From Streptomyces sp. NRRL F-525 (GTDB lineage Bacteria > Actinomycetota > Actinomycetes > Streptomycetales > Streptomycetaceae): a stretch of DNA of 64,000 nt. Position 1 is the first letter of the stretch. Each line of letters starts with the position of its first letter. The stretch is from assembly GCF_000716605.1 (NCBI RefSeq), contig NZ_JNXE01000058.1, forward strand, positions 54,655 through 118,654, written 5' to 3'. A program made the translations under genes and the position numbers. Shown here one piece after another: positions 1-8,820 of the stretch. The notes below the pieces were generated by a model, which was given only the letters and a program-made list of their open reading frames with translations, ran no database searches and was not told the origin of the DNA.

Positions 1-543
1 CTTGATCTCGGGGGAGTTGGCGGCGGTGGCGGGTGCGTTCTCGATGAGGTCGCGCATCCGTTCCTGGGCGGTGGCCTGGGTGGTGGTCTCCGGGGCGGTG
101 ACCGTGACGAGGTAGAGCCGGTGGCCGGCGGACGAGACGCCCGCGACCTCGACACTCACCCGATCGCCCAGTTGCTGGAGGGAGTTCAGGCGCGGGGCGA
201 GGGCGTGGTACGGGGTGAGGCCGAGCTTCAGTGACTTGTCGGCGGGGTTCGTCGGGTCGGGGGAGAGGAGTTGGCGGCGGGGGTAGCCGAGGCGGGGGTC
301 GGTGCGCGGGACGGTGGCGGTGAGGGCGCGGCGGGCGGCGGTGACGGGCGCGCGGGCGGCGGACCGGTCGGGGCCGGAGCCCTCGCGAATGGTGGGGTCG
401 GGCGCGGAACCCCGGCGGGGGACGGGCCGGGGCGTGGCGTCCGCCGGGCGGGGCTGGAGCAGGAGCGAACCGGCGGCGGTGGTCAGGGCGACGGCGGTGA
501 TCAGAACGGGTCTCGGGGGGACGGCTCGGGCAATGGTGCGCAC
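1..543 (-). CDS. Secreted M14-type zinc carboxypeptidase, N-terminal part
   Basis: This reverse-strand frame opens at a GTG at 543 with a GAGGAGG ribosome binding site 5 bases upstream, and stays open to the window edge. Only the first 181 residues are visible. A hydrophobic stretch at about residues 13-28 followed by a small-residue cleavage zone looks like a Sec signal peptide. The segments GDRVSVEVAGVS and LYLVTVTAPET, and the charged stretch ending ANSPEIK, resemble the region before the catalytic domain in Streptomyces M14 carboxypeptidases. The zinc-binding HxxE and distal His would lie outside the window, so the catalytic assignment is from the N-terminal resemblance only. Confidence 0.6.
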   Translation of the reverse strand, partial: MRTIARAVPPRPVLITAVALTTAAGSLLLQPRPADATPRPVPRRGSAPDPTIREGSGPDRSAARAPVTAARRALTATVPRTDPRLGYPRRQLLSPDPTNPADKSLKLGLTPYHALAPRLNSLQQLGDRVSVEVAGVSSAGHRLYLVTVTAPETTTQATAQERMRDLIENAPATAANSPEIK

Positions 544-718
544 GCGTACCTCCTCTTTGGTTCCAGAGATCGGTACGGCGAGCCGCACCTGTTCGACTCA
601 ACGGTGAACAGGAAGTTGTTGGTGTCGTCGATGCCCCGGATGGCGCATTCGGGGGGCCGGGGAAGGGGCATGCTGAGCACAGGTACCGAGCAGCGGGTGC
701 GCACGGCGAGGAGTTCCC

Positions 719-1588
719 ATGGCAACGATTCCTTCGCTCCCCAGCAGGGACGAGGTGCTGCGCATGGCCCGCAGCACCACCGACATCACCGGCCAACTCC
801 TGGACACGGCGGGGAACATCACCAGGATCGCGATCAACACCCTTGATCCACGGGACGGTTCGGGCGCGGAGGCGCTACGGGTGCTGCGCGAGACCACCGC
901 CGAACTGGCCGAGGCGAGCGCGTCGCCGCAGGCCCAGGAGGCGTTCTACCGCATCGTCGACACCCTGACCCGGCTCGGCACGACCGGCGCCCCGCTGGCC
1001 GTGCACCCGGTGAGCGCACCGGCGCAGGCGCTGCTGACGGTGATCGGCGACAGCCTGCTGCCGATCCTGGACGCGGTGGAACCGGCGGTCGAGGAGTTCG
1101 CCACGGCACTCGGTGACCTGGTCGAGGCGGCGTCCCCGTTGTTGCCCGCGGCGGCGGGCGTGGCCGCGGGCGTCCTGCTGGCCCTCACCCCGCTGATCCG
1201 CGCGCTGGCCGACACCCTGGCCGAATCGTCCCCCGAACTCCGGCGCGTGGCCGAGGCGTTGACGGCGGCGCTGGCTCCGCTGCTGCCGTTCCAGGTGGCC
1301 CTCGCGCAACGGGCGGCGACCGCGGGCGTGAACGTGGTCCGGGCCGCGCTCCCGCCCCTGGCCGACTTGACGGAGGCCGCGGCGGCGACCACGAAGGTGG
1401 CTGGACCTGTGCTGGTCGCGGGCGAGGAACTCCTCGTCTCCGCCCTGGAACGTCTCCAGCCGGCCCTCCTCTCGGCGACCTCCCGCGCGGGGCGGGTGGC
1501 CCGGGCGACGGCGGTACGGGTGACGGCGGCGGTGTCGCCGGCGGCGGAGCGGGGGGTTGTGGTGGCGGTGTCGAACGCGGGTGCGTAG
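719..1588 (+). CDS. Alanine-rich helical protein of unknown function
   Basis: The 289-residue protein starts at an ATG preceded by GAGGAG. I do not recognise a catalytic family. The composition is dominated by Ala, Leu, Val, Pro and Glu. A polar N-terminal 60 residues are followed by amphipathic and hydrophobic helices, the longest at roughly residues 135-165 (LLPAAAGVAAGVLLALTPLI), with later segments up to the C-terminus. It could associate with membranes or be a phasin-like helical bundle, but nothing shows which. It ends just before the EI24 gene and may be loosely linked to it. Coding is supported by the ribosome binding site and Streptomyces-like codon use. Confidence 0.6.
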   Translation: MATIPSLPSRDEVLRMARSTTDITGQLLDTAGNITRIAINTLDPRDGSGAEALRVLRETTAELAEASASPQAQEAFYRIVDTLTRLGTTGAPLAVHPVSAPAQALLTVIGDSLLPILDAVEPAVEEFATALGDLVEAASPLLPAAAGVAAGVLLALTPLIRALADTLAESSPELRRVAEALTAALAPLLPFQVALAQRAATAGVNVVRAALPPLADLTEAAAATTKVAGPVLVAGEELLVSALERLQPALLSATSRAGRVARATAVRVTAAVSPAAERGVVVAVSNAGA

Positions 1589-1616
1589 CGGTGTCGACCG
1601 AGCGTGAGGCGCACCG

Positions 1617-1622
1617 TAAAGT
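1617..1622 (+). promoter_or_regulatory. -10 box of a leaderless start (EI24 gene)
   Basis: TAAAGT ends exactly 7 bases before the ATG at 1630 and no Shine-Dalgarno sequence is present. This fits transcription starting at the A of the ATG. It also argues for the ATG at 1630 over an in-frame GTG at 1591. Confidence 0.45.
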
Positions 1623-1629
1623 TCGCCCC

Positions 1630-2427
1630 ATGCATGATCTTGGCGCGGGGTTCGGCTATCTCCTGAAGGGCCAGCGCTGGATGGCGCGGCACGGGAGGCA
1701 CTACGGTTTCGGGCTGATCCCCGGTCTGATCACGCTGGTCCTGTACGTGGCGGCGCTGGTCGCGCTGGCGCTCTGGGGCCAGGACTTCGTCTCCTGGGCG
1801 ACGCCCTTCGCGGACGACTGGTCGAGCCCGTGGCAGGGCCTGTTCCGCGGCTTCCTCACGGCGGTGCTGTTCGTACTGGCCCTGCTGCTCTCGGTGTTGA
1901 CCTTCACGGCCGTCACGCTCCTCATAGGCCAGCCGTTCTACGAGACCCTCTCCGAGAAGGTCGACCGGGACGTCTCCCCGGACGGCACGGCCCCCGAATC
2001 GGGCCTCCCGCTCTGGCGCGAACTGTGGATCTCGGCCCGCGACAGCCTCCGCATCCTGGTCCGCGCGGTGCTGTGGGGGATCCTGCTCTTCGCCCTGGGC
2101 TTCGTCCCGTTCATCGGCCAGACGGTGATACCGGTGATCGGGTTCTTCGTCACGGGCTTCTTCCTCACGGAGGAGCTGACGGCGGTCGCCCTCCAGCGCC
2201 GGGGCGTCGACCTCCGCGCCCGCCTCACCCTCCTCCGCTCCCGCAAGACCCTGATCTGGGGCTTCGGCACCCCCCTCGGCCTCTCCTTCCTGGTCCCGTT
2301 CGTCGCGGTGTTCCTGATGCCGGGGGCGGTGGCGGGGGCGACGATGATGGCGCGGGAGCTGTTGGGGGAGGAGACCGAGGGGGACGACGCGGAGGGCGAG
2401 GGCGAGTCGTCTTCTACGACCCTATGA
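1630..2427 (+). CDS. EI24 domain integral membrane protein
   Basis: The 265-residue protein has four or more hydrophobic segments (about residues 25-50, 70-105, 150-180 and 215-245). The opening MHDLGAGFGYLLKG is characteristic of actinobacterial EI24-domain (CysZ-like) proteins. Family members are multi-span membrane proteins; CysZ is linked to sulfate uptake, but most actinobacterial members have no proven substrate. A charged Glu/Asp/Gly tail ends the protein. I chose the ATG at 1630 because family members start there and a -10-like box lies 7 bases upstream. The gene converges on the next one and overlaps it by a few bases. Confidence 0.75.
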   Translation: MHDLGAGFGYLLKGQRWMARHGRHYGFGLIPGLITLVLYVAALVALALWGQDFVSWATPFADDWSSPWQGLFRGFLTAVLFVLALLLSVLTFTAVTLLIGQPFYETLSEKVDRDVSPDGTAPESGLPLWRELWISARDSLRILVRAVLWGILLFALGFVPFIGQTVIPVIGFFVTGFFLTEELTAVALQRRGVDLRARLTLLRSRKTLIWGFGTPLGLSFLVPFVAVFLMPGAVAGATMMARELLGEETEGDDAEGEGESSSTTL

Positions 2428-3678
2428 ACCGGCTTCCGCGTCCATAGCCACCGTCACCATCGCCCTCACCTGCGCGATGATGTCCACCCGGTTGCGTACG
2501 AACTCCGGATCGGTGATCGTCCCGGTCGCCGGGTCCGTGTTCCCCGCCCCGAACTGCAGTACCGGCGTGTGGATATGGCCGCCCGGCAGTGAGTTGTGCA
2601 GCCCGAGCCGGTCCCGTAGCAGGGTGGCGCGGTAGGCGATCTCGTTGGAGAGATAGTTCCCGCCGCCCCCGGAACGGGCCGTGGAGCCCGTGGTGGGCCC
2701 GTCCGGCCGTACGACAGGAGCGGTCGCGCCCGCCGGAATCTCGGTCACCTCGGTGTGGTCGTAGACGGGGAACCGCCCGGTGTCGGCGGCCACAATCGCC
2801 TTGTACGGCAGGGTCGTCGACGTCCATTGGGGCTGCGAGGCCGGGTCGGCGACGGGCACGGTCTCCGTCTTCGACACGTTGTCGTTGTCCGGATACCCGC
2901 CCCGCCAGGCCCCGTTGGTCCGCTCGACGTCGAAACGGCCCACCCGTCCCTGACTCACGGTCGTGAACAGATCCACCTTCGGCAGATACGGCCGCAACGC
3001 CCGCTCCACGGTCCCCTCGGCGAAGTCTGCCCACCGCACCGGGAACATGGCCGTCTCGATCCGCGCCGGTCCGTCCGCGGTCTGGATCACCGTGCCGTCG
3101 AGCGCGAGCGCGGTGGCCCCGGACGGATTGGAGATCCGGATGTCCGCGTCGAGCGTGAACGGGTCGAACCCGGTCACCAGAATCCGCTTGATCCCCTTCT
3201 CGTGCGGATACCGGATACTGCTCTGACCCCGCGAGGTCACTTCCAACTCCCCGAGAAGAGCGGCCCGTTGCCCCTCCGAGAGCCCGAACTCGGGCTCCCA
3301 CTCCCGAACTTCCCGGGTCATCCCCAACCGGGCCCAGTACAACGGCCGATCGTCGTCCCGGCTCAGATCCCCACCGGCGGGCCCCCGCCCCTGCGCCCGG
3401 TCAACGGCCCGCTGCCACAACGCGGTTCCCTCGCGTACGACGATGCGGCGGGCCTGCGCGTAGCTGTGCGCGGCTTCGAGTGCTTGGGTGAACTCCGGGG
3501 CCACGGTGTCGAATCCGGAGTGTTCGAGGATCTCCTGGGGGACTTCTTTGTCGAGGCGTTGCTCCTCGACGGTCGGGGACAGGGTGGTGTCGGCTGCCGC
3601 CGCCCCGGTACCGGGGGCGGAGAAACCGGCCAGCAGGGCCAGGCCGAGGATGCCGGTCCGAACTCGTATGACGTTCAA
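2422..3678 (-). CDS. Secreted pyroglutamyl-peptidase-like (C15) protein with Cys to Ser change
   Basis: The 418-residue protein starts at TTG and has a signal peptide (about residues 1-29, ending GAAAAD). After a family-specific N-terminal domain, the C15 fold begins at about residue 165 with GFDPF (170-174) and NPSG (184-187). The expected catalytic Glu is seen at 252 (FDVERTNG) and the His at 370 (HIHTP). The position where pyroglutamyl peptidases have the nucleophilic Cys (AGxYLCN) reads NYLSNEIAYR, so it is Ser344. Cytosolic family members are about 215 residues, so this is a long exported variant. It may be a Ser-using enzyme or a non-catalytic relative. It overlaps the convergent EI24 gene by 6 bases. 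Confidence 0.65.
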   Translation of the reverse strand: MNVIRVRTGILGLALLAGFSAPGTGAAAADTTLSPTVEEQRLDKEVPQEILEHSGFDTVAPEFTQALEAAHSYAQARRIVVREGTALWQRAVDRAQGRGPAGGDLSRDDDRPLYWARLGMTREVREWEPEFGLSEGQRAALLGELEVTSRGQSSIRYPHEKGIKRILVTGFDPFTLDADIRISNPSGATALALDGTVIQTADGPARIETAMFPVRWADFAEGTVERALRPYLPKVDLFTTVSQGRVGRFDVERTNGAWRGGYPDNDNVSKTETVPVADPASQPQWTSTTLPYKAIVAADTGRFPVYDHTEVTEIPAGATAPVVRPDGPTTGSTARSGGGGNYLSNEIAYRATLLRDRLGLHNSLPGGHIHTPVLQFGAGNTDPATGTITDPEFVRNRVDIIAQVRAMVTVAMDAEAGS

Positions 3679-3759
3679 GGTGGTTGAGGCCTTCCGTTCG
3701 CAGTGGGGTGCGGTGCGGGGCGGTGCCGTTCGGCCGCAGTATCGCGTGACGGGAGTGGT

Positions 3760-4719
3760 CTACGCCACGGGTGCGACGGCCGACCCGATCCGTTCCGCCT
3801 CGTCCTCCAGCACCCCGAGGAACGCGGCCCCGGCCGCCGACAACGACCGCCCCCGCACGGTCGCCGCGTACACCGCCCGCGCCGGCGCCCCCTCGTCCAG
3901 CACCGGCACCAACGCCACGTCGGCCCGTACGGCCCCGGCGGCGAGGGACGGCACCAGGGCCACGCCCAGCCCCGCGGCGACGTACCCCTCCTTCGCGGTC
4001 CACTCGGCGACGACGTGGGCGATCCGCGGCCGGAACCCCTGCCGGAGGGCGGTGTCGAGGAGGGTGCCCTCGGGGTGGGGGCTGCCGGATATCCAGTCTG
4101 CGTCGGCGAGTTGGGCGAGGCGGACCGGTCCCTGTCCGGCGAGGGGGTGACCGGCCGGCACGGCGACGTACAGCGACTCGTCGAGGAGATGGTGGAGTTC
4201 GTACGCGTCGAGCGGGGCGCGTCCCGTGGTGGAGACGATCGCCAGGTCGAGATGCCCGGAGGCGAGCCGGTCCAGGAGACGAGGGGTGAGACCCTCCTCT
4301 CGGGACAGCAGCACCCCCGGGTACCGGTCCCGGAACGCGGCCAGCGCGCGCGGCACCAGCACCGAGTCGGCCGTAGCGAACGCCCCGAACCGCACCCGCC
4401 CACCGGCCACTTCACGCAACGCCGCCAACTCACGCACCGCCCCGCGCAGCGACTCCGCCACCGCCTCGGCGTGCGGTACGAGCACCCGCCCCGCCTCTGT
4501 GAGCCGGACCCCCCTCGGCAACCGGTCGAACAACGCCGCCCCGCCCAACGCCGCCTCCAGCGAGGAGATCTGCCGCGACACCGCGGACTGGGTCCACCCC
4601 AACGCCCTTGCGGCCACCGTGAACGAGCCGTGCCGGGCGACCTCCAGGAACACCCGCAGCCACACGGTGGAGAGGTCGGGAACGGTGTCGTCCGGTGAAC
4701 TGCCATGCAGGATAGGCAT
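3760..4719 (-). CDS. LysR family transcriptional regulator
   Basis: The 319-residue protein has an N-terminal winged helix-turn-helix (WLRVFLEVARHGSFT, then GWTQSAVSRQISSLE) and a LysR substrate-binding domain of usual length. It is divergent from ridA with about 60 bases between them, so ridA is the obvious target. In-frame ATGs exist at 4737, 4728 and 4719. I prefer 4719 because TAGCAT on the reverse strand ends 7 bases before it, giving a leaderless start like that of ridA. The effector is unknown. Confidence 0.85.
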   Translation of the reverse strand: MPILHGSSPDDTVPDLSTVWLRVFLEVARHGSFTVAARALGWTQSAVSRQISSLEAALGGAALFDRLPRGVRLTEAGRVLVPHAEAVAESLRGAVRELAALREVAGGRVRFGAFATADSVLVPRALAAFRDRYPGVLLSREEGLTPRLLDRLASGHLDLAIVSTTGRAPLDAYELHHLLDESLYVAVPAGHPLAGQGPVRLAQLADADWISGSPHPEGTLLDTALRQGFRPRIAHVVAEWTAKEGYVAAGLGVALVPSLAAGAVRADVALVPVLDEGAPARAVYAATVRGRSLSAAGAAFLGVLEDEAERIGSAVAPVA

Positions 4720-4726
4720 GTCAGCC

Positions 4727-4770
4727 ATGCTAGACATTCGCTTGTCGCACCGCGGGGCCGGACCTAGCGT
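4727..4770. promoter_or_regulatory. Divergent lysR/ridA promoters
   Basis: For ridA, TTGTCG (4742-4747) and TAGCGT (4765-4770) are separated by 17 bases, and the -10 ends 7 bases before the ATG at 4778. For lysR, TAGCAT lies on the opposite strand at 4727-4732, 7 bases before its preferred ATG. The two promoters are back to back, so a LysR protein bound between them could control both. Confidence 0.6.
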
Positions 4771-4777
4771 CGACGCC

Positions 4778-5167
4778 ATGCGCATCACCCTGGACAACCC
4801 GGCCTCCGCGCCCCAGCCCCTGAGCCCCTACTACTCCCAGGTCGCCCGCGTCGAACACCCCGACGGGAGCGCCCTGTTGTTCCTCTCCGGCCAGATCGCC
4901 GAGGGTGCCACCCTCGCTGACCAGAGCCGCGGCGTCTTCGAAACCATCGCCGCCCTCCTCAAGGCCCACGGCGCGACCCTCGCCGACGTCATCAACATCC
5001 GCACCTACCTGACCGACATCACCGGACTCGACGAATACGGCACCGTACGAAGGGAGTTCCTCACGGGTACCCCGCTCACCAGCATGACCTTCGAGGTGCC
5101 CCGGCTGTTCCGGGCGGAGGCGCTGGTCGAGGTCGAAGTCGTGGCCGCCGTACCCGCGACAGGGTGA
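4778..5167 (+). CDS. RidA family (YjgF/YER057c/UK114) protein
   Basis: The 129-residue protein has the family length and core: LFLSGQIAEG near residue 30, an internal DVINIRTYLTD, and the closing VEVEVVAAV. RidA proteins hydrolyse reactive enamine or imine intermediates from PLP enzymes; other subfamilies have different or unknown roles. Its promoter is strong and has no Shine-Dalgarno. It is divergent from a LysR regulator, which suggests inducible expression. Which RidA subfamily this is cannot be settled by eye. Confidence 0.85.
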   Translation: MRITLDNPASAPQPLSPYYSQVARVEHPDGSALLFLSGQIAEGATLADQSRGVFETIAALLKAHGATLADVINIRTYLTDITGLDEYGTVRREFLTGTPLTSMTFEVPRLFRAEALVEVEVVAAVPATG

Positions 5168-5192
5168 TCCCCTCCGGGCGATACTGCCGCCC

Positions 5193-5540
5193 ATGACCGC
5201 AGCGGAGACAGCGAAAGCAGCGAACCTCGGCGTCCTCTTCGCCATAGAGGTCGGCACCCTCGTCGCCGTCGGCTACTGGGGGTTCACCCGGGACCTCGCC
5301 ACGCCGCTGACCTGGCTGCTCGGTGTCGGTGGGACCGTCGTGCTCGCCGTCGTGTGGGGACTGTGCGGGTCGCCCAAGGCCAAGTACAAGGTGCGGGGCG
5401 CCGGTCGGGTCGGGTTCGAGGTGGTGTGGTTCGGGGTCGGGGTTGCCGCGCTGGTGCTCGCCGGTGTCTACGACTGGGCCCTCGTCCTCGCCCTCGTGTG
5501 TGTCGTGAGCAAGACGCTGGCCGTCATCTGGCGGCAGTAG
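5193..5540 (+). CDS. YrdB family (DUF2568) membrane protein
   Basis: The 115-residue protein has four predicted membrane helices (about residues 10-30, 37-55, 70-90 and 93-110) with the motif GSPKAKYKV in the loop after helix 2. This matches the YrdB/DUF2568 family of small membrane proteins, whose function is unknown. GATACT ends 7 bases before the ATG and there is no Shine-Dalgarno, so it probably has its own leaderless transcript although it follows ridA by 25 bases. Confidence 0.75.
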   Translation: MTAAETAKAANLGVLFAIEVGTLVAVGYWGFTRDLATPLTWLLGVGGTVVLAVVWGLCGSPKAKYKVRGAGRVGFEVVWFGVGVAALVLAGVYDWALVLALVCVVSKTLAVIWRQ

Positions 5541-5568
5541 CAGGCCGGTTCACGACCCGGGCGTCGGC

Positions 5569-6135
5569 TCAGCCCTCGCCCAGCAGTGCCAGGAAGTCCC
5601 TGAACGCACCCGGCATGTCCACCGACTCCGGATCCAGCAGCCACTGGTACTGCAGCCCGTCCATCACCGCCACCAGCAGCGGAGCCGCCCGCTCGGGCGT
5701 CAGACCGTTCGGCAGGCGGTCGCCGTACTCGGCGCGCAGGACCCCCGCCATGCTCGCCCGGACGCGGACGTACCGCTCGGAGAAGTAGTCCCGCGCCGGA
5801 TGCCCCTCCGTGACGCTCTCGCCGAGGAGGGCCGAGAAGGTCTGGATGATGCCGGGCCGCATCGCGTTGTACTCGACCAGGGAGGCCAGGAGGTCGACGC
5901 GCCAGCGGGTGTCCGGCACCGCGTCCCACTGGTCCCGTTCCTCCAGGACGGCGACGAGCAGCGCGTCCTTCGTGGGGAAGTAGTGCAGCAGGCCCTGCTG
6001 GGTCAGGCCGACCCGCTCCGCCACCGCCGCCAGGCTCGCGCCCCGGTAACCGCGCTCGGCGATCACCTCCAGGGCCGCCCGCACGATCTCGCCGCGTCGT
6101 TCCTCGCGCCGGGTCCTGGAGTTCGTGGCGTTCAT
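5569..6135 (-). CDS. TetR family regulator (likely of the GH3 gene)
   Basis: The 188-residue protein has the TetR helix-turn-helix at about residues 25-60 (ASLAAVAERVGLTQQGLLHYFPTKDAL) described by AVAERVGLTQQGLLHYF. The variable C-terminal ligand domain includes LDPESVDMPGAF. It is divergent from the GH3 glycosidase, with a 125-base gap carrying an inverted repeat, so repression of that gene and itself is likely. I chose the ATG at 6135, with TACGGT ending 6 bases upstream, over an upstream ATG at 6168 that would run through the promoter. Confidence 0.8.
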   Translation of the reverse strand: MNATNSRTRREERRGEIVRAALEVIAERGYRGASLAAVAERVGLTQQGLLHYFPTKDALLVAVLEERDQWDAVPDTRWRVDLLASLVEYNAMRPGIIQTFSALLGESVTEGHPARDYFSERYVRVRASMAGVLRAEYGDRLPNGLTPERAAPLLVAVMDGLQYQWLLDPESVDMPGAFRDFLALLGEG

Positions 6136-6177
6136 GGCGTCACCGTACGACACCCGGCGACCGTTCACATAACAGCA

Positions 6178-6191
6178 AGGTTACGAAACCT
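6178..6191. promoter_or_regulatory. Candidate TetR operator between tetR and GH3
   Basis: AGGTT and AACCT form perfect 5-base arms around ACGA in the gap between the divergent tetR and GH3 genes. The size and place fit a TetR-family operator. The arms are short, so this is only a candidate. Confidence 0.4.
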
Positions 6192-6260
6192 ACCGCTCTA
6201 CAGGGAACCGATGCACGATGGAGGCACCGCACCGTACGGACTCAACGAGGAGGCACAGCG

Positions 6261-8705
6261 ATGGCGGGAACCCGCACCCCGGCCGACGAGGCCCGTGAAG
6301 CAGCCGCGGAGGCGGCTCTCCGCAAGCTCGACCTGGATGCAAAGGCGCGGCTGCTCGCCGGGCAGGACATGTGGTCGCTGCCCGCGCTCCCGGAGATCGG
6401 TCTGAAGTCCCTCGTCATGTCCGACGGCCCCATCGGCGTCCGGGGCGTGCGCTGGACCGCCGACGATCCGTCCGTCGCGCTGCCGTCCCCGACCGCCCTC
6501 GCCGCCAGCTGGGACCCCGAACTCGCCCACCGCGCAGGCGTGTTGCTCGCCCAGGAGGCCCGCCGCAAGGGTGTGCACGTCCTCCTCGCCCCTACCGTCA
6601 ACCTCCACCGATCACCCCTCGGCGGACGGCACTTCGAGGCGTACAGCGAGGACCCGTACCTCACCGGACGGATCGGCGTCGGGTATGTCGAGGGCGTCCA
6701 GTCCGGCGGTGTCGGCACCACCGTCAAGCACTTCGTCGCCAACGACGCCGAGACCGACCGCTTCACCGTGAACAACCTGATCTCCCAACGCGCCCTGCGC
6801 GAGCTGTACTTGGCCCCCTTCGAGCTCATCGTCGAGAACGCCCACCCCTGGGGCATCATGACCGCGTACAACACGGTCAACGGCACGACGATGTCCGAGC
6901 ACCGCTACCTGGTGAACGAAATCCTGCGCGGCGAATGGGGCTTCGACGGCTTCAACGTCTCCGACTGGACCGCCGCCCGCTCCACCGTCGGCACCATCGA
7001 GGGCGGCCTCGACGTCGCCATGCCCGGCCCGAAGACGGTCTACGGCGAGGCCCTCGCCCGGGCCGTGCGCGACGGCGAGGTCGAGGAGGCCACCGTCGAC
7101 ACCGCCGTACGGAACGTGCTGCGGCTCGCCGCCCGCGTCGGCATCCTCGACGGCGCCGAACCCGTCGTCGCCGAAGCCCAACTCCCTTCCCCCGTAGACG
7201 GAGAGGCGCTCGCCCGCGAGATCGCCCGCCGCTCCTTCGTCCTCGTCCGGAACGAGAACGACGCCCTCCCGCTGAAGCCGAACGGCACCGTCGCGCTCCT
7301 CGGCGCCGCCGCCCGCGACGCCCGCGTCCTCGGCGGCGGCTCCGCCATCGTCTTCCCGCCGCACGTCGTCTCCCCGCTCGACGGCCTCACCGCCGCCCTC
7401 CCCGACGGCACCCTCACCTACGCCGTCGGCGCCGACCCGAACACCGAACTCGCCGACGCCGACAAGGGGTTCGAGCTGCGCGCCGTCTGCCGGGACGCGG
7501 CGGGCCAGGTCATCGGCACCGCCTCCGCACCCAGCGGACAGCTCCGGTGGATGGGCGACGACCTCCCCGAGGGCGTCACCCACGAGACCCTCCACACCGT
7601 CGAACTCACCGGCACCTTCACCCCGCGCGACACCGGCGAACACACCTTCGGCATCAAGGGACTCGGCGCCTTCACCCTCACCGTCGACGGCACGACGTAC
7701 TACGACGACGTCCAACGCCCGCTCAAGGACGACCCGTTCAGCTCCTTCTTCGGTTCCCCCGAACCCCGCGCCCGTGTCGACCTCACCGCCGGCATCCCGG
7801 TCGAGGTGTCCCTGACCTACGTCGTGAGCTTCGCCGAGAACCGCGACCTCAAGGTCATCGGCTTCACCCTCGTCCACCAGGAACCGCAGCGCGACCCCGA
7901 CGAACTCATCGCCGAGGCCGTCGAGTTGGCCCGCGCGGCCGACACCGCCGTCGTCGTGGTCGCCACCACCGAGCGCGTCGAGTCCGAGGGCTACGACCGG
8001 ACGGACCTCCAACTCCCCGGCCGCCAGGACGACTTGGTGCACGCCGTCGCCGCCGCCAACCCGAACACCGTCGTGATCGTCAACTCCGGCTCCCCGGTCG
8101 AACTGCCCTGGCGCGACGAGGTCGCCGCCGTGCTGCTCGGCTGGTTCCCCGGCCAGGAGGGCGGAGCCGCCCTCGCCGACGTCCTCACCGGCACCCACGA
8201 ACCCGGCGGCCGGCTCCCCACCACCTGGGGCTCCCTCACCGACGCCCCGGTCACCCAGGTCGTCCCGGCGGACGGCGAACTCCCGTACACCGAGGGCGTG
8301 TTCATCGGCTACCGCGCCTGGGAGAAGGAGGGCCGCACCCCGTCGTACCCCTTCGGGCACGGCCTCGGTTACACCGACTGGAGCTACGACGCGATCGAGG
8401 CGGAGGGCACGAGTGTGACCGTCCGGATCACCAACTCCGGTGCCCGGCACGGCCGTGAGGTCGTCCAGGTCTATCTGGCCCCGGTCGAGGCCGACCCGGA
8501 GCGCCCCGCCCGCTGGCTGGCCGGATTCGCCGGGGTCGAGGCCGGGCCCGGCGAGAGTGTCGACGTGGTCGTCGAACTTCCGCGCCGATCTTTCGAGATC
8601 TGGGATGAGACGGCGAACGCGTGGGCATTTGTAAAGGGTTCGTACGAGATCCAGGCCGGGCGCTCGATCACCGACCGCAGGGTCGCGACGACGATTAACG
8701 TCTGA
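6261..8705 (+). CDS. Glycoside hydrolase family 3 (beta-glucosidase type) with PA14 insert
   Basis: The 814-residue enzyme starts at an ATG behind GAGGAGG. The N-terminal TIM barrel shows LLAGQDMW, KHFVAND (156-161) and the nucleophile Asp235 in FNVSDW. The C-terminal alpha/beta domain is split by a PA14-like module (about residues 395-545), followed by a fibronectin-III-like domain from about residue 690. This layout is typical of beta-glucosidases and related exo-glycosidases acting on plant oligosaccharides. No signal peptide is seen, so it acts inside the cell on imported sugar. A TetR regulator is divergent, and a mutarotase gene converges on it. The exact sugar specificity is not visible. 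Confidence 0.9.
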   Translation: MAGTRTPADEAREAAAEAALRKLDLDAKARLLAGQDMWSLPALPEIGLKSLVMSDGPIGVRGVRWTADDPSVALPSPTALAASWDPELAHRAGVLLAQEARRKGVHVLLAPTVNLHRSPLGGRHFEAYSEDPYLTGRIGVGYVEGVQSGGVGTTVKHFVANDAETDRFTVNNLISQRALRELYLAPFELIVENAHPWGIMTAYNTVNGTTMSEHRYLVNEILRGEWGFDGFNVSDWTAARSTVGTIEGGLDVAMPGPKTVYGEALARAVRDGEVEEATVDTAVRNVLRLAARVGILDGAEPVVAEAQLPSPVDGEALAREIARRSFVLVRNENDALPLKPNGTVALLGAAARDARVLGGGSAIVFPPHVVSPLDGLTAALPDGTLTYAVGADPNTELADADKGFELRAVCRDAAGQVIGTASAPSGQLRWMGDDLPEGVTHETLHTVELTGTFTPRDTGEHTFGIKGLGAFTLTVDGTTYYDDVQRPLKDDPFSSFFGSPEPRARVDLTAGIPVEVSLTYVVSFAENRDLKVIGFTLVHQEPQRDPDELIAEAVELARAADTAVVVVATTERVESEGYDRTDLQLPGRQDDLVHAVAAANPNTVVIVNSGSPVELPWRDEVAAVLLGWFPGQEGGAALADVLTGTHEPGGRLPTTWGSLTDAPVTQVVPADGELPYTEGVFIGYRAWEKEGRTPSYPFGHGLGYTDWSYDAIEAEGTSVTVRITNSGARHGREVVQVYLAPVEADPERPARWLAGFAGVEAGPGESVDVVVELPRRSFEIWDETANAWAFVKGSYEIQAGRSITDRRVATTINV

Positions 8706-8729
8706 TCCGGGACGCCGTCCCCCTCAGAC

Positions 8730-8765
8730 AGCCCCGGTCCGGGACCTGACCCCTGGACCGGGGCT
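8730..8765. terminator. Bidirectional terminator hairpin between GH3 and galM
   Basis: AGCCCCGGTCC and GGACCGGGGCT form an 11-base perfect stem with a 14-base loop, between two converging genes. Confidence 0.7.
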
Positions 8766-8785
8766 CATTCTTGCCCGGGAGACAG

Positions 8786-8820
8786 CCAACTCAGGCGACC
8801 AACTCAGGCGACCAACTCAG
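8786..8820. repeat. 13-bp tandem repeat at the galM 3' end
   Basis: CCAACTCAGGCGA occurs twice in full and a third time in part (CCAACTCAG). The last copy contains the galM stop codon. Confidence 0.7.

Noticed and set aside
302..700. Long forward-strand open frames at the left edge
   Set aside because: They are Gly/Arg/Ala-rich shadows of the reverse-strand carboxypeptidase gene, which has a proper ribosome binding site.
6612..8450. A 612-residue reverse-strand frame opposite the GH3 gene
   Set aside because: Its composition is the Gly/Asp/Val/Ala pattern of an antisense shadow and it is fully explained by the GH3 gene.
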